A DNA stretch of 64,000 bases from the NCBI RefSeq assembly GCF_040543805.1, contig NZ_JBEUMS010000006.1, positions 186,001 through 250,000 on the forward strand, given 5' to 3'. Position numbers and translations under genes: made by a program. The notes under the pieces were generated by a model, which saw only the letters and a program-made list of their open reading frames with translations, was not told where the DNA came from and ran no database searches. The DNA comes from Arcicella rosea. Lineage in GTDB: Bacteria; Bacteroidota; Bacteroidia; Cytophagales; Spirosomataceae. Shown piece after piece: positions 33,270 through 41,947 of the stretch. How positions within the stretch are numbered: the stretch's first letter is position 1; each line of letters begins with the position of its first letter.

Positions 33270-35528
33270 ATGAAATATTTTTACGCTTTGTGGATAATTC
33301 TTTGTTTTAGTAAGCTACTTCAAGCCCAAGAAATTTTCTTACCAGATTCTATTAAAAAGCAAACACAAGCCGTCCGTATCGAGCATTCTATTAAAATTGA
33401 CGGAAAATTAGAAGAATCTGCGTGGAATACAGCAAATCCAATTACCAATTTCGTACAAGTTGAGCCTTTTCAAAAACAAGAGGCTTCGCAAAAATCTGTG
33501 TTCAAATTATTGTACAATAAAGATTACTTGTACATCGCTGCCATTTTGCATGAACCTTTGGGCAAAAAGGCATTGCGTGTAACGAATCTTCAACGTGATT
33601 TCGATTATGGCAGAAGCGACCAAATCGGTATTTCAATTGATGGTTTTAATGACGAACGAAATGCCATGATTTTCATGACCAATCCTTATGGTTCGCAAAG
33701 AGATTTATTGGCTTTTGACGACCAAGTTTTTGATGAAGATTGGGACGGACTTTGGCGTGTGCGTACTTCCCGAACAGATACCGCTTGGATAGCAGAGTTT
33801 TCAATTCCTTGGCAAACGCTGAGATACCAACGAAGTTCTGATTTTAATACTTGGGGCATTAATTTCTTCAGAATGCGAAGAATGACCAACGAGCAAACTA
33901 TTTGGTCGGCTTTGCCACGTTCATTTACTCCTGCTAGAATGCAATATGCAGGTAAATTATCAAACATTTCGCCACCACCACCAAAAGCAAATATTAGATT
34001 TCAACCTTATTTGTTAATTTCTGAAGATAAATACGATGGCTCTGAGTTTTACGACCAAAAGAATGGTTCTAAAATAAAAATGGGCGGAGAAATAAAATGG
34101 GCAATTACACCCAATACTGTTCTTGATTTAACATATAATACAGACTTTGCCCAAGCTGATGCCGACCGACAAGTAAATAATCTTTCAAGATTATCGGTTT
34201 TCTTTCCAGAACGTCGTCAGTTTTTCTTGGAAAATGCCTCTCTTTTTGCCGCTGGATTGAGTCCCATTGAAGAATATTTTGGTGGTCAGCAGCGTATTCA
34301 GCCATTTTTTAGTAGAAGAATTGGCTTAGATGCTGAAGGAAATCCAGTGCCAATTGTGTTGGGAGCAAGAATCGTAAATCGTTCTACCAAAAGCAATACT
34401 GGTTTTATGTATGTTCGCCAAAAAGGTAATGACATCAATAGCGCTACAGATTTCTTAGTTGGTCGTTACTCTCAAAATATTGGAAAACAAAACCGAATTG
34501 GAGGAATTGCTACTTTGAAAAACGATAGCGACCATGCCAATATCACTGCTTCAGCAGATGGATTTTTCCGTATCAACGAAAGTACAAGTATCAATACGAT
34601 GGCGATGACGTCTAAATCTACCAATGAAAATTCAACGGGTTTGGCGGCGCATTATCAGTTATCGCACAGAGGAATCGATTGGATGTACTGGCTAACACAA
34701 AATGTAAACAACAAAGCTTTTAATCCAGAAATGGGCTTTGTGTCGCGTCCAGATGTGATTGAAAACTCAGCAGGTTTTTATTGGCTGAATCGTGGAAAAT
34801 GGCTACCAAAATTTGTAAGAGCTTTTGAACCAGGCGGTTATTACTTGAATTATTACTCTACGACAACCGGAAAACTCATTGAACAACAATGGAATACCAA
34901 TCCAATTTGGTTTACTTTACAAAATGGGGGCGGTTTTGGCGTATTGACAAACCACTTCTATCAATTGATTGATTATACTGATGGAAGCGATACTTTGTCG
35001 TTTTTTAATGTGCCTATTCAAGGTGGGAAATTTAAGTACGACCGCTACATGATAGTTGGTGAAACAGACGCTTCGAAAAAGATTTCGCTTTCGATGAATG
35101 TTGATTTCGGAAAATATTATAATGGTTCTTTAACTACTTTTTCAAGTACGTTTAGGTTTGCTCCTATTCCTCATATTTCAATGGAAGCACGTTTTACCAA
35201 TAATAGTTATAGCAGTTTAGGTGTCGATAAAGTAGCTGGAAATAATCAGTTATATACCATTTCTGGAAGATTTGCGCTGAATCCAAGAGTACAATTAATT
35301 GGCTTTTATCAGCATAATTCTATTAGTGATTTTGATGTTTGGAATGTGCGTTTTTCTTGGGAATATCAACCTTTGTCATTTTTGTACTTGGTGTTCAATC
35401 AACGTGGTTTTAATGATTTCCAAACGCAACTATCTAATGATGGTTTAACCAGAATCAGAACGAATCAATTGGCTCGTCAACATGAATTACATTTAATTGC
35501 CAAACTTTCGTACTTAAAACAATTTTAG
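33270..35528 (+). CDS. DUF5916 outer-membrane protein with CBM9-like N-terminus
   Basis: A 752-residue exported protein. A signal peptide (ending LLQAQ) precedes a carbohydrate-binding family 9-like domain at about 30-215: IDGKLEESAWNTA, VFKLLYNKDYLYIAA and WIAEFSIPWQTLRY. The rest is strand-rich and Tyr/Phe-rich, as expected of the DUF5916 beta-barrel, including VFFPERRQFFLENASLF. Function unknown. A glycan-related or transport role is often assumed from the CBM9-like part. Confidence 0.85.
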   Translation: MKYFYALWIILCFSKLLQAQEIFLPDSIKKQTQAVRIEHSIKIDGKLEESAWNTANPITNFVQVEPFQKQEASQKSVFKLLYNKDYLYIAAILHEPLGKKALRVTNLQRDFDYGRSDQIGISIDGFNDERNAMIFMTNPYGSQRDLLAFDDQVFDEDWDGLWRVRTSRTDTAWIAEFSIPWQTLRYQRSSDFNTWGINFFRMRRMTNEQTIWSALPRSFTPARMQYAGKLSNISPPPPKANIRFQPYLLISEDKYDGSEFYDQKNGSKIKMGGEIKWAITPNTVLDLTYNTDFAQADADRQVNNLSRLSVFFPERRQFFLENASLFAAGLSPIEEYFGGQQRIQPFFSRRIGLDAEGNPVPIVLGARIVNRSTKSNTGFMYVRQKGNDINSATDFLVGRYSQNIGKQNRIGGIATLKNDSDHANITASADGFFRINESTSINTMAMTSKSTNENSTGLAAHYQLSHRGIDWMYWLTQNVNNKAFNPEMGFVSRPDVIENSAGFYWLNRGKWLPKFVRAFEPGGYYLNYYSTTTGKLIEQQWNTNPIWFTLQNGGGFGVLTNHFYQLIDYTDGSDTLSFFNVPIQGGKFKYDRYMIVGETDASKKISLSMNVDFGKYYNGSLTTFSSTFRFAPIPHISMEARFTNNSYSSLGVDKVAGNNQLYTISGRFALNPRVQLIGFYQHNSISDFDVWNVRFSWEYQPLSFLYLVFNQRGFNDFQTQLSNDGLTRIRTNQLARQHELHLIAKLSYLKQF

Positions 35529-35548
35529 TTTTTAATTGTTTTGGCAAT

Positions 35549-35935
35549 ATGAACAGAGACGAAGAATTACCAAAATTAAGACCAATCATTAATCTTGAAA
35601 TTCAAGCTGAAAGTGAAGTAGAGCAATTTCAAAATAGATTATTAAGACCGATTCTGAAACTACAAAATGAATTATTGATTCAGGTTTTTATTCAATATTG
35701 TCATCAACGAAAAGGTCTATTTTTCAAACTTTCTGATAAAGATAAATCATTTTACATCGACCAATCTATCAGAAAAGACATGAAGTTCAAGCATTATTTA
35801 GAAGGAATTATTGCTGGACATTTCACCATTGAAGAGTATCAACTTTTCTTACAAAACGAAGAAGAACTGACCAAAAGAATGATTCATTTATTGATTCAAA
35901 GGCTTCAAAGTCAGCTTTTTTTATTAACTAAGTAA
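35549..35935 (+). CDS. Conserved hypothetical protein
   Basis: A 128-residue helical, charged cytosolic protein. Its pattern LRPIINLEIQAESEVEQFQN, then RPILKLQNELLIQVFIQYC, then EGIIAGHFTIEEYQLFL recalls short Bacteroidota proteins sometimes labelled glyoxalase. I see no glyoxalase metal ligands, so I do not assign that function. It starts 20 bp after the DUF5916 gene and overlaps the convergent EamA gene by 25 bp. Confidence 0.75.
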   Translation: MNRDEELPKLRPIINLEIQAESEVEQFQNRLLRPILKLQNELLIQVFIQYCHQRKGLFFKLSDKDKSFYIDQSIRKDMKFKHYLEGIIAGHFTIEEYQLFLQNEEELTKRMIHLLIQRLQSQLFLLTK

Positions 35936-36780
35936 ATACCGAACAGAACTATCATTCCGCCAATGATCTGTTCGGTTCTTAGTACTTCTCTCAACAGAAA
36001 GAATGAAATTACAGAAGTAAGTACTGGTTGAATTAATAATGTTGGCGAAACGATAGCCGCAGGAATAAAACCCAACGCATAATTGATACAAAGCCAACCA
36101 GCCAAATGACAAATGATACCCGAACCAACAAAGGCAATCCACGTTTTTTGATTGAAGTGAATCATCTCTAAATCTTGTTGCCAACAAGTCAGCAAAGAAA
36201 AAAACAAACAAGCCAATAAAGACCAAGCCATAAAATTGACAGTATCTACTTTGCCTCTGATTCGCTGAGTAATTAGCATATAACCTGCATAAAAAATAGC
36301 AGCACTTATCGCCATTAAATGCCCAAAACCTACACTCGAATTTTGTAAAATATCTTTCCCTGCTACCAGAAAAACACCGACCATCGCCACAGAAAGCCCA
36401 ATCCAATAAATCTTAGGCAATTTTTGTTTGAAGAAAATCAATGTTCCTAAACCCACAAATACAGAAGCATTATTCGCTAATAAAGTAGAAACAGAAGCAG
36501 AAGTACGAAGAATAGAAAGATTCCAAAGACTCATATCAGCCACAAACAAAAAACCTGCAATAATTATGAGTAATGACGTTTTTCCATCAGGAATTTTAAT
36601 GCCTTTAAAAAGCCAAATTGGTAATAAACCAAGAAAACAAAAAAAGTAACGATAGAAACCAGAAGTTAGCGCTGGAGCATCTGCCATCTTCACAAAAATA
36701 GCCGACCAAGCAATGCAAAAAACACCCAAAAGTAAATATAGATAAGCTTTAAGTGGGATTTCGGAACCTTGAGTTTTCAA
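35911..36780 (-). CDS. EamA/DMT family transporter
   Basis: A 289-residue inner-membrane protein with ten predicted hydrophobic helices in two EamA repeats. The first begins ALYLLLGVFCIAWSAIFVK-like, and the second begins near VGFGHLMAISAAIFYAGYML. DMT carriers export metabolites such as amino acids, and the substrate cannot be inferred. It overlaps the preceding convergent gene at its 3' end. Confidence 0.9.
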   Translation of the reverse strand: MKTQGSEIPLKAYLYLLLGVFCIAWSAIFVKMADAPALTSGFYRYFFCFLGLLPIWLFKGIKIPDGKTSLLIIIAGFLFVADMSLWNLSILRTSASVSTLLANNASVFVGLGTLIFFKQKLPKIYWIGLSVAMVGVFLVAGKDILQNSSVGFGHLMAISAAIFYAGYMLITQRIRGKVDTVNFMAWSLLACLFFSLLTCWQQDLEMIHFNQKTWIAFVGSGIICHLAGWLCINYALGFIPAAIVSPTLLIQPVLTSVISFFLLREVLRTEQIIGGMIVLFGIYLVNKKS

Positions 36781-36919
36781 AATATTAAGTTAACGTTATG
36801 AAGTATATTCCAAAATTACCGAAATTGTTCATTATTTACTTACAAGTAGCAATACTTAATCAATTGACAATAGAAACCGAGGAGCTTTAAACTAAAAATA
36901 ATCACTCCATAAAATCCGA

Positions 36920-37558
36920 ATGACAGAAAAACAACTCTTTGAAATCCTTAAACAGAAAGAATCTACCACGCTAGAATATAAAAGTAGAATTGATAGTTCT
37001 TACAAAATTGCACGCACGTTAGCAGCTTTCGCCAATACTTCTGGCGGACAATTAATTGTTGGAGTAAATGATGATAAATCAATAAAGGGTTGTTCTGAAA
37101 TAGAAGAAATGACCAAAATTATTCATGCTGCTAACGAGTTAGTCATCCCTCCTATTGACATTATTTATTCCTCAGTAAAGGTTGAAGGCAAACACAATGT
37201 TTTGATTATCAATATCAAAGAAGCAGAAAACAAACCCTACGAAACTTTGGACGAGCAACAAAACCGTAGCGTTTATGTAAGAGCTAACGACGAAACAACG
37301 CCCGTAACCAAAGAGATGTCGCAAGTGATGATTAAGGCAGAAAAGGACATCGACAAGCAAATGTTGGAGCAACCCAATGTAAAATATTTAATTACTTATC
37401 TGAAAAAGAATACCAAAATTACGGCAAAAGAGTATGCCAAGCTGGTGAATATTTCTGCTTACAGAGCTACCAAATTGCTAGAAGCCCTTACTTATGCAAG
37501 TATTTTGTTGATGCTGTCGAGACAAAAACCAACGCAGTTTGTACTTCGGAAATGGTGA
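36920..37558 (+). CDS. AlbA_2 (Schlafen-like) domain protein with C-terminal winged helix
   Basis: A 212-residue protein. Residues about 12-130 form the AlbA_2 putative DNA/ATP-binding domain: ESTTLEYKSRI, then TLAAFANTSGGQLIVGVNDD, then a PYETLDEQQNRSVYVRAND block. The C-terminal 55 residues resemble a winged HTH (KITAKEYAKLVNISAYRATK). Such proteins act as regulators or accessory factors. It stands alone here and is followed by a repeat block. Confidence 0.85.
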   Translation: MTEKQLFEILKQKESTTLEYKSRIDSSYKIARTLAAFANTSGGQLIVGVNDDKSIKGCSEIEEMTKIIHAANELVIPPIDIIYSSVKVEGKHNVLIINIKEAENKPYETLDEQQNRSVYVRANDETTPVTKEMSQVMIKAEKDIDKQMLEQPNVKYLITYLKKNTKITAKEYAKLVNISAYRATKLLEALTYASILLMLSRQKPTQFVLRKW

Positions 37559-37559
37559 T

Positions 37560-37748
37560 AGTTTGTGGCTGTCGGGTTTCGGCTGTCAGCTTTCGGATGT
37601 CGGACATCGGATTATTATTTTAAAGCAGTACAAAATTAAAATTCAATAAAAAAACAGACATCCAAAAGCCAAAACTGAAAGCTGATGTCTGAAAGCTGAT
37701 GTCTGAAAGCCGAATGCTGAAAGCCAAAATCCGACATCACAAATCCAA
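37560..37748. repeat. Intergenic word repeat of the GCTGATGTCTGAAAGC type
   Basis: The spacer has CGGCTGTCAGCTTTCGGATG words on the left and CTGAAAGCTGATGTCTGAAA words on the right, so the two halves are roughly reverse complements around an AT-rich centre. Related words occur at about 51640-51715 and 56043-56080. Confidence 0.7.
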
Positions 37749-37751
37749 AAT

Positions 37752-38762
37752 CTAATGTATTATCAATTCAGTATCAATAATAATTTCTTCTGGAATTAGC
37801 GTTTTATCTTGTTTGGCATCAATGATTTTCAATAATAAAAGTGCGGCTTGTTCACCCATTTTATAGGCAAATTGTTCTACAGAAGCCATTGGCGGATTAT
37901 CCAAATAAGCCGTAATTGGCAAATTAGCAAAGCTTACAAAATGAATATCTGTATTGGGAACAATTCCTTTTTGCCTACAACTTTGCATGGCAAATAATGC
38001 CACATAATCATTAAAACAGAGTACAGCTTGCGGTTGTTCAGGTAAAGCAATTAACTCCTCCATTTTCTTAAAAGTATCTTCTTTAGTTAAATCTGTCGAT
38101 TTGATATATTGTTGAATAATGGGCAAATTCAACGATTTTAGGGCTTTCCAATAACCTTCTAAACGTTCATTAGAAATCTCTAAATTAGATGGACCATTCA
38201 AAATAGCGATTTTTGTAATTCCTTTTTTAGCAAGAAAAGAAGTCGCTTCAAAAGCTGCTTCTAAAATATTTCCTCTTACTTTATTGACGGCTACATCTTT
38301 TGGAACTCTATCAAAAAACACTAAAGGAATGCCATAATTTTCTAACTCTTTAAAAGAGTAATATTGTGTTGTTTCGGCAGAAATAGAGGCAATTACGCCA
38401 TCCACTCTACTGCTGATAAAAGATTTAATCGCCCTGTTTTCTCGCTCTAATTTATCTCTCGACTGACTGATGACTACATTGTAACCTTGCGCACTAATTA
38501 CGTCTTCAATACCTGTAATTGTCTGAGAAAAAAACTCTTCTTGCAGATGTGGGAAAACCACGCCAACAGTATAAGTTTTGTTTTTTCTCAATAAAATTGC
38601 TGCGGGATTTGGCACATAATTCAATCGTTTGGCTACTTCAAAAACCTGTTCTTTGGTTTTAAGACCAATCCGAGGATGATTTTGCAAAGCCCTCGACACC
38701 GTAGAAATAGCGATTCCTAATTCCTGTGCAATATCTTTTATCGTTACCTGACTTTTCTGCAT
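37752..38762 (-). CDS. LacI-family transcriptional regulator
   Basis: A 336-residue repressor. The N-terminal HTH is VTIKDIAQELGIAISTVSRAL (residues 6-26) followed by the hinge helix (NPAAILLRKNKTYTVGV). A periplasmic-binding-protein-like sugar domain completes it. It diverges from galK-galT, so it probably controls galactose use and its own gene. A palindromic candidate operator lies between them. Confidence 0.92.
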   Translation of the reverse strand: MQKSQVTIKDIAQELGIAISTVSRALQNHPRIGLKTKEQVFEVAKRLNYVPNPAAILLRKNKTYTVGVVFPHLQEEFFSQTITGIEDVISAQGYNVVISQSRDKLERENRAIKSFISSRVDGVIASISAETTQYYSFKELENYGIPLVFFDRVPKDVAVNKVRGNILEAAFEATSFLAKKGITKIAILNGPSNLEISNERLEGYWKALKSLNLPIIQQYIKSTDLTKEDTFKKMEELIALPEQPQAVLCFNDYVALFAMQSCRQKGIVPNTDIHFVSFANLPITAYLDNPPMASVEQFAYKMGEQAALLLLKIIDAKQDKTLIPEEIIIDTELIIH

Positions 38763-38815
38763 AATCTAAACCGTTGAATTTGTAAAATTAAGGAGATTTT
38801 AGAAGTTTGTGCAAA

Positions 38816-38827
38816 ATTTGCGCAAAT
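38816..38827. promoter_or_regulatory. Candidate LacI-type operator ATTTGCGCAAAT
   Basis: A perfect 12-bp palindrome with the central CG typical of LacI-family sites lies 54 bp upstream of the regulator gene and 132 bp upstream of galK. It is the only strong palindrome that I see in this spacer. Confidence 0.55.
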
Positions 38828-38958
38828 GTTTGTATTCATGTTTCAAGCCTATTTTTTAGTAATTTTCTAGTAAAATCCATCATCAAGACAAGAATGTCTG
38901 AATAAATATTTCTAAAAAATATCGTCCTTTGAATTCTAATTTAATCTTACGCTCATAA

Positions 38959-40110
38959 ATGTATCCAGAAAATATCATTACCAAATTTCAAGAACAATTT
39001 TCAAAAGAAGCTTCTTTAGTCGTTCGTGCGCCAGGACGCATTAACCTTATCGGCGAACATACCGATTATAACGATGGTTTTGTATTGCCAGCAGCTATCG
39101 ACAAAGCTATTTACTTTGCCATTTCACCTCGTGAAGATGAAAATTGTTATGTTTATGCTTACGATTTGAAAAGTAGTGATACTTTCAGCATTTCAACGAT
39201 TCAAAAATCTGATAAAAGTTGGGCGAACTACTTAATCGGAGTTGTGGATGAATTACAAAAATCTGAACAAAAAATTAAAGGTTTTGATTTAGTTTTTGGT
39301 GGTGATATTCCTTTGGGCGCTGGGGTATCGTCGTCCGCTGCCGTTGAAACAGGCTTGGCTTTTGCTTTAAATCAACTTTATGATTTAGGTTTAGAAACCA
39401 TGCAAATGGTGAAAATCGGGAAAGCCGCTGAAAATAATTTCGTTGGTGTAAACTGCGGAATTATGGATCAATTTGCTTCTATGTTTGGTAAAAAAGATGC
39501 TGTAATTCGCTTGGATTGTAGAAGTTTGGAGTATCAGCATTTTCCTTTGTCTTTGCCAAATCATACCGTAATTCTTTGTAATTCAGGCGTAAAACACTCT
39601 TTGGGAGATTCTGAATACAATACTCGTAGATTAGAATGTGAAGAAGGATTAAGTATTTTATCAGGAATCTATCCAAATGTAAAAAGTTTTAGAGATTTAA
39701 CTTTAACAATGGTGGAAGAAGCCAAAACAAGCCTTTCAGAAAATGTTTACAAGCGTTGTGTGTATGTGGTCGGTGAAATCGACAGAGTAATTGTAGCTTG
39801 CGAAGCTCTTGAGCGAAACGATTTGGCAACTTTCGGTAAAAAAATGTACGAAACGCACGACGGACTTCAACATAATTATGCGGTTTCTTGTGAAGAATTA
39901 GACTTTTTGGTGGACGAAACTCGTGAAGATGATGCAGTAGTTGGTTCAAGAATGATGGGCGGTGGTTTCGGTGGATGTTCTATCAACATCGTTGAAAAAA
40001 GTAAAGCAGAAGCATTTCTGAATAGAATCAAAAAAGCATATCAAGCAAAATATCAAAAAGATTTAGTTACTTACGCAGTAGCATTAACGAACGGAACAGA
40101 AATAATTTAA
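38959..40110 (+). CDS. galK: Galactokinase
   Basis: GHMP kinase that phosphorylates galactose to galactose-1-phosphate, the first Leloir-pathway step. The 383-residue protein has the galactokinase signature GRINLIGEHTDYNDG (26-40), the ATP loop PLGAGVSSSAAVE and the third motif GGGFGGCSI. The length is normal. It is followed by galT after 87 bp that are filled with a hairpin repeat. Confidence 0.96.
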   Translation: MYPENIITKFQEQFSKEASLVVRAPGRINLIGEHTDYNDGFVLPAAIDKAIYFAISPREDENCYVYAYDLKSSDTFSISTIQKSDKSWANYLIGVVDELQKSEQKIKGFDLVFGGDIPLGAGVSSSAAVETGLAFALNQLYDLGLETMQMVKIGKAAENNFVGVNCGIMDQFASMFGKKDAVIRLDCRSLEYQHFPLSLPNHTVILCNSGVKHSLGDSEYNTRRLECEEGLSILSGIYPNVKSFRDLTLTMVEEAKTSLSENVYKRCVYVVGEIDRVIVACEALERNDLATFGKKMYETHDGLQHNYAVSCEELDFLVDETREDDAVVGSRMMGGGFGGCSINIVEKSKAEAFLNRIKKAYQAKYQKDLVTYAVALTNGTEII

Positions 40111-40111
40111 T

Positions 40112-40193
40112 TGTAGCTACGAGCCTTGAGCTATGAGCTTTTAGAGTAGAAAACTCATAGCTCATAGCTCATAGCTCATAGCTTACAGCCAAA
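40112..40193. repeat. Inverted word repeat between galK and galT
   Basis: GAGCTATGAGCTTTT on the left faces AAAACTCATAGCTC on the right, and the CATAGCTCATAGCTC unit is reiterated three to four times. The RNA would fold into a long hairpin between two cistrons. The same family occurs at 13389, 44194 and 48668. Confidence 0.75.
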
Positions 40194-40197
40194 AACA

Positions 40198-41241
40198 ATG
40201 AATTCAATTTTTGAAGAGCATCCTCACAAAAGATATAACCCGCTGACAGACAGTTGGGTATTAGTTTCGCCACACCGTGCGAAACGTCCGTGGCAAGGAC
40301 AAGTAGAAAAAGTGGCTGGCGACGACCGTCCCGCTTATGACGAAACTTGTTATTTATGTCCGACCAACACTCGGATGAATGGCGAAGTAAATCCAGATTA
40401 CCAAGACGTTTATATTTTCAATAACGATTTTGCGGCTTTGTTGGAAGATACTCCTCCACACAGTTTTGAAGAAGACGAACTTTTCAAAGCAGCAACAGAA
40501 AGAGGTTTGGGAAGAGTAATTTGTTTCTCGCCTCGTCACGATTTGACCGTTCCAGAAATGGAAGAAACTGCCATTAGAAAAGTAGTGGATGCTTGGGTTG
40601 ATGAGTATTTGACGCTCGGCGGAAAAGATTTCATCAATTACGTGCAGATTTTCGAGAACAAAGGTTTTGTGATGGGTTGTTCGAACCCACATCCGCATGG
40701 ACAGATTTGGGCTTCGTCGTCAATCCCAGACGAACCGATGAAAAAGCAAATTTCGCAATTAAAGTATTGGCAAAAAAATCAACGCTCTTTATTGGCTGAT
40801 TATGTAGAAAAAGAATTAATCAAGCAAGAAAGAGTACTTTTTGAAAATGAGCATTTTGTAGCCTTAGTACCTTATTGGGCGGTTTGGCCATTTGAAACGA
40901 TGATTGTTCCGAAACGTAAAATGGCAAGAATTTCGGACATGACTGATGCTGAAAAAGACGCATTTGCGAATGCTTATAAAAGATTGACTGTTCGTTATGA
41001 CAATCTTTTTGAAACATCATTCCCCTACTCTGCTGGCGTTCACCAAGCCCCAACCGACGGTGAAGCACATGACGAATGGCATTGGCATTTTGTATTTTAT
41101 CCGCCATTATTACGTTCGGCGACTGTCAAGAAATTTATGGTCGGTTACGAAATGTTAGCCAATCCACAAAGAGACATCACGGCAGAAAAAAGTGCTGCAG
41201 TACTTAGAGCTTTATCAGAAGTACATTATAAAACCAAGTAA
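40198..41241 (+). CDS. galT: Galactose-1-phosphate uridylyltransferase
   Basis: Leloir-pathway enzyme exchanging UMP between UDP-glucose and galactose-1-phosphate. The 347-residue protein has zinc ligands Cys51 and Cys54 in CYLCP, and the active-site HPH in CSNPHPHGQIW (about 160-170). It also has a conserved WHWHFVFYPPLLRS near the C-terminus. It probably shares regulation with galK. A terminator follows. Confidence 0.96.
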   Translation: MNSIFEEHPHKRYNPLTDSWVLVSPHRAKRPWQGQVEKVAGDDRPAYDETCYLCPTNTRMNGEVNPDYQDVYIFNNDFAALLEDTPPHSFEEDELFKAATERGLGRVICFSPRHDLTVPEMEETAIRKVVDAWVDEYLTLGGKDFINYVQIFENKGFVMGCSNPHPHGQIWASSSIPDEPMKKQISQLKYWQKNQRSLLADYVEKELIKQERVLFENEHFVALVPYWAVWPFETMIVPKRKMARISDMTDAEKDAFANAYKRLTVRYDNLFETSFPYSAGVHQAPTDGEAHDEWHWHFVFYPPLLRSATVKKFMVGYEMLANPQRDITAEKSAAVLRALSEVHYKTK

Positions 41242-41247
41242 ACAAAG

Positions 41248-41284
41248 AAAGCTGTTCCGAATGAAAATTTAGAACAGCTTTTTT
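41248..41284 (+). terminator. galT terminator
   Basis: Perfect 10-bp arms AAAGCTGTTC and GAACAGCTTT with a T-run just after galT. Confidence 0.85.
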
Positions 41285-41292
41285 GTTTGTCA

Positions 41293-41331
41293 AATAATTC
41301 ATGATTTGCGATTTGCAAATCATGAATTATT
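41293..41331. promoter_or_regulatory. 17-bp-arm inverted repeat, candidate operator of the HTH/NTase module
   Basis: Arms AATAATTCATGATTTGC (41293-41309) and GCAAATCATGAATTATT (41315-41331) are perfect complements around 5 bp. Nested within is the 12-bp palindrome GATTTGCAAATC (41310-41321). A TTTG at 41312-41315 and TATCTTTG at 41333-41340 form a promoter (spacing 17 bp), so the repeat covers the -33 region. Confidence 0.8.
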
Positions 41332-41332
41332 A

Positions 41333-41340
41333 TATCTTTG
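41333..41340 (+). promoter_or_regulatory. Promoter -7 element TATCTTTG of the HTH/NTase module
   Basis: Matches TAnnTTTG, directly abuts the inverted repeat and lies 43 bp before the first gene. Confidence 0.65.
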
Positions 41341-41383
41341 CATATATTAATGCTAAGTTTTTCTAAACATACATTAAATTCTT

Positions 41384-41947
41384 ATGAAAAAACATAATGG
41401 AATGCGTCCACAAGACGTAGTTATTATATTAGACTTAATATCTATGAAATTGTCTAATAATGAGGACAATAAACCATCTGACTTACAGAACAATGGCTCA
41501 TATCAAAATAAAAATATTGCATACAGTCTAAAAATGAGCGAAGCAGAAGTTTCTGAATCTTTAAGAAGATCAGAGTTCGCAGGGCTAATTGCCGATATAA
41601 AAACTAAAAAAATTAATCAAAAAGCATTCTTGGCATTTCTATTAAACGGTCTAAAGTATGTTTTTCCTACACATCCAGGGGCATTGGTAAGAGGCGTACC
41701 TACAGCCCATTCTGCAATGCCTCTTGCGAAAAGTATTATTTCTGATGAGCTCTATGTTTGGGAAAACCCAGCAGGTGAAGTAAGAGGGCAATCTATTGTC
41801 CCATTATATCACACAGTTCCAGATATTGTAGAAAATAACAAAAAGCTTTATGAACTCTTAGCCTTGGTTGATGCTATCAGAACAGGAACTGCCAGAATCG
41901 TAAATATTGCTACACAGGAATTAGAAAAACGAATTTTATCAGTATGA
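41384..41947 (+). CDS. HTH protein, probable antitoxin/regulator of a nucleotidyltransferase module
   Basis: A 187-residue protein. The N-terminal 70 residues look like a winged HTH: RPQDVVIILDLISMK, then KNIAYSLKMSEAEVSESLRR. The middle has YVFPTHPGALVRGVPTAHSA, a block I recall from HTH proteins paired with AbiEii-like nucleotidyltransferases. The stop overlaps the next gene's ATG (ATGA), implying translational coupling. A large palindrome lies over its promoter, consistent with autoregulation. The assignment as antitoxin is inference. Confidence 0.7.
   Translation: MKKHNGMRPQDVVIILDLISMKLSNNEDNKPSDLQNNGSYQNKNIAYSLKMSEAEVSESLRRSEFAGLIADIKTKKINQKAFLAFLLNGLKYVFPTHPGALVRGVPTAHSAMPLAKSIISDELYVWENPAGEVRGQSIVPLYHTVPDIVENNKKLYELLALVDAIRTGTARIVNIATQELEKRILSV

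Noticed and set aside
35549..35935. Glyoxalase annotation for the 128-residue protein
   Set aside because: No His/Glu metal-ligand pattern or beta-alpha-beta-beta-beta repeat of glyoxalases can be seen.
35924..36406. 160-codon minus-strand frame inside the EamA gene
   Set aside because: Cys/Tyr/Phe-rich shadow frame of a transporter gene, overlapping it completely.
37560..37748. CRISPR-like or minisatellite array
   Set aside because: Words recur irregularly and in both orientations. There is no constant repeat-spacer spacing.
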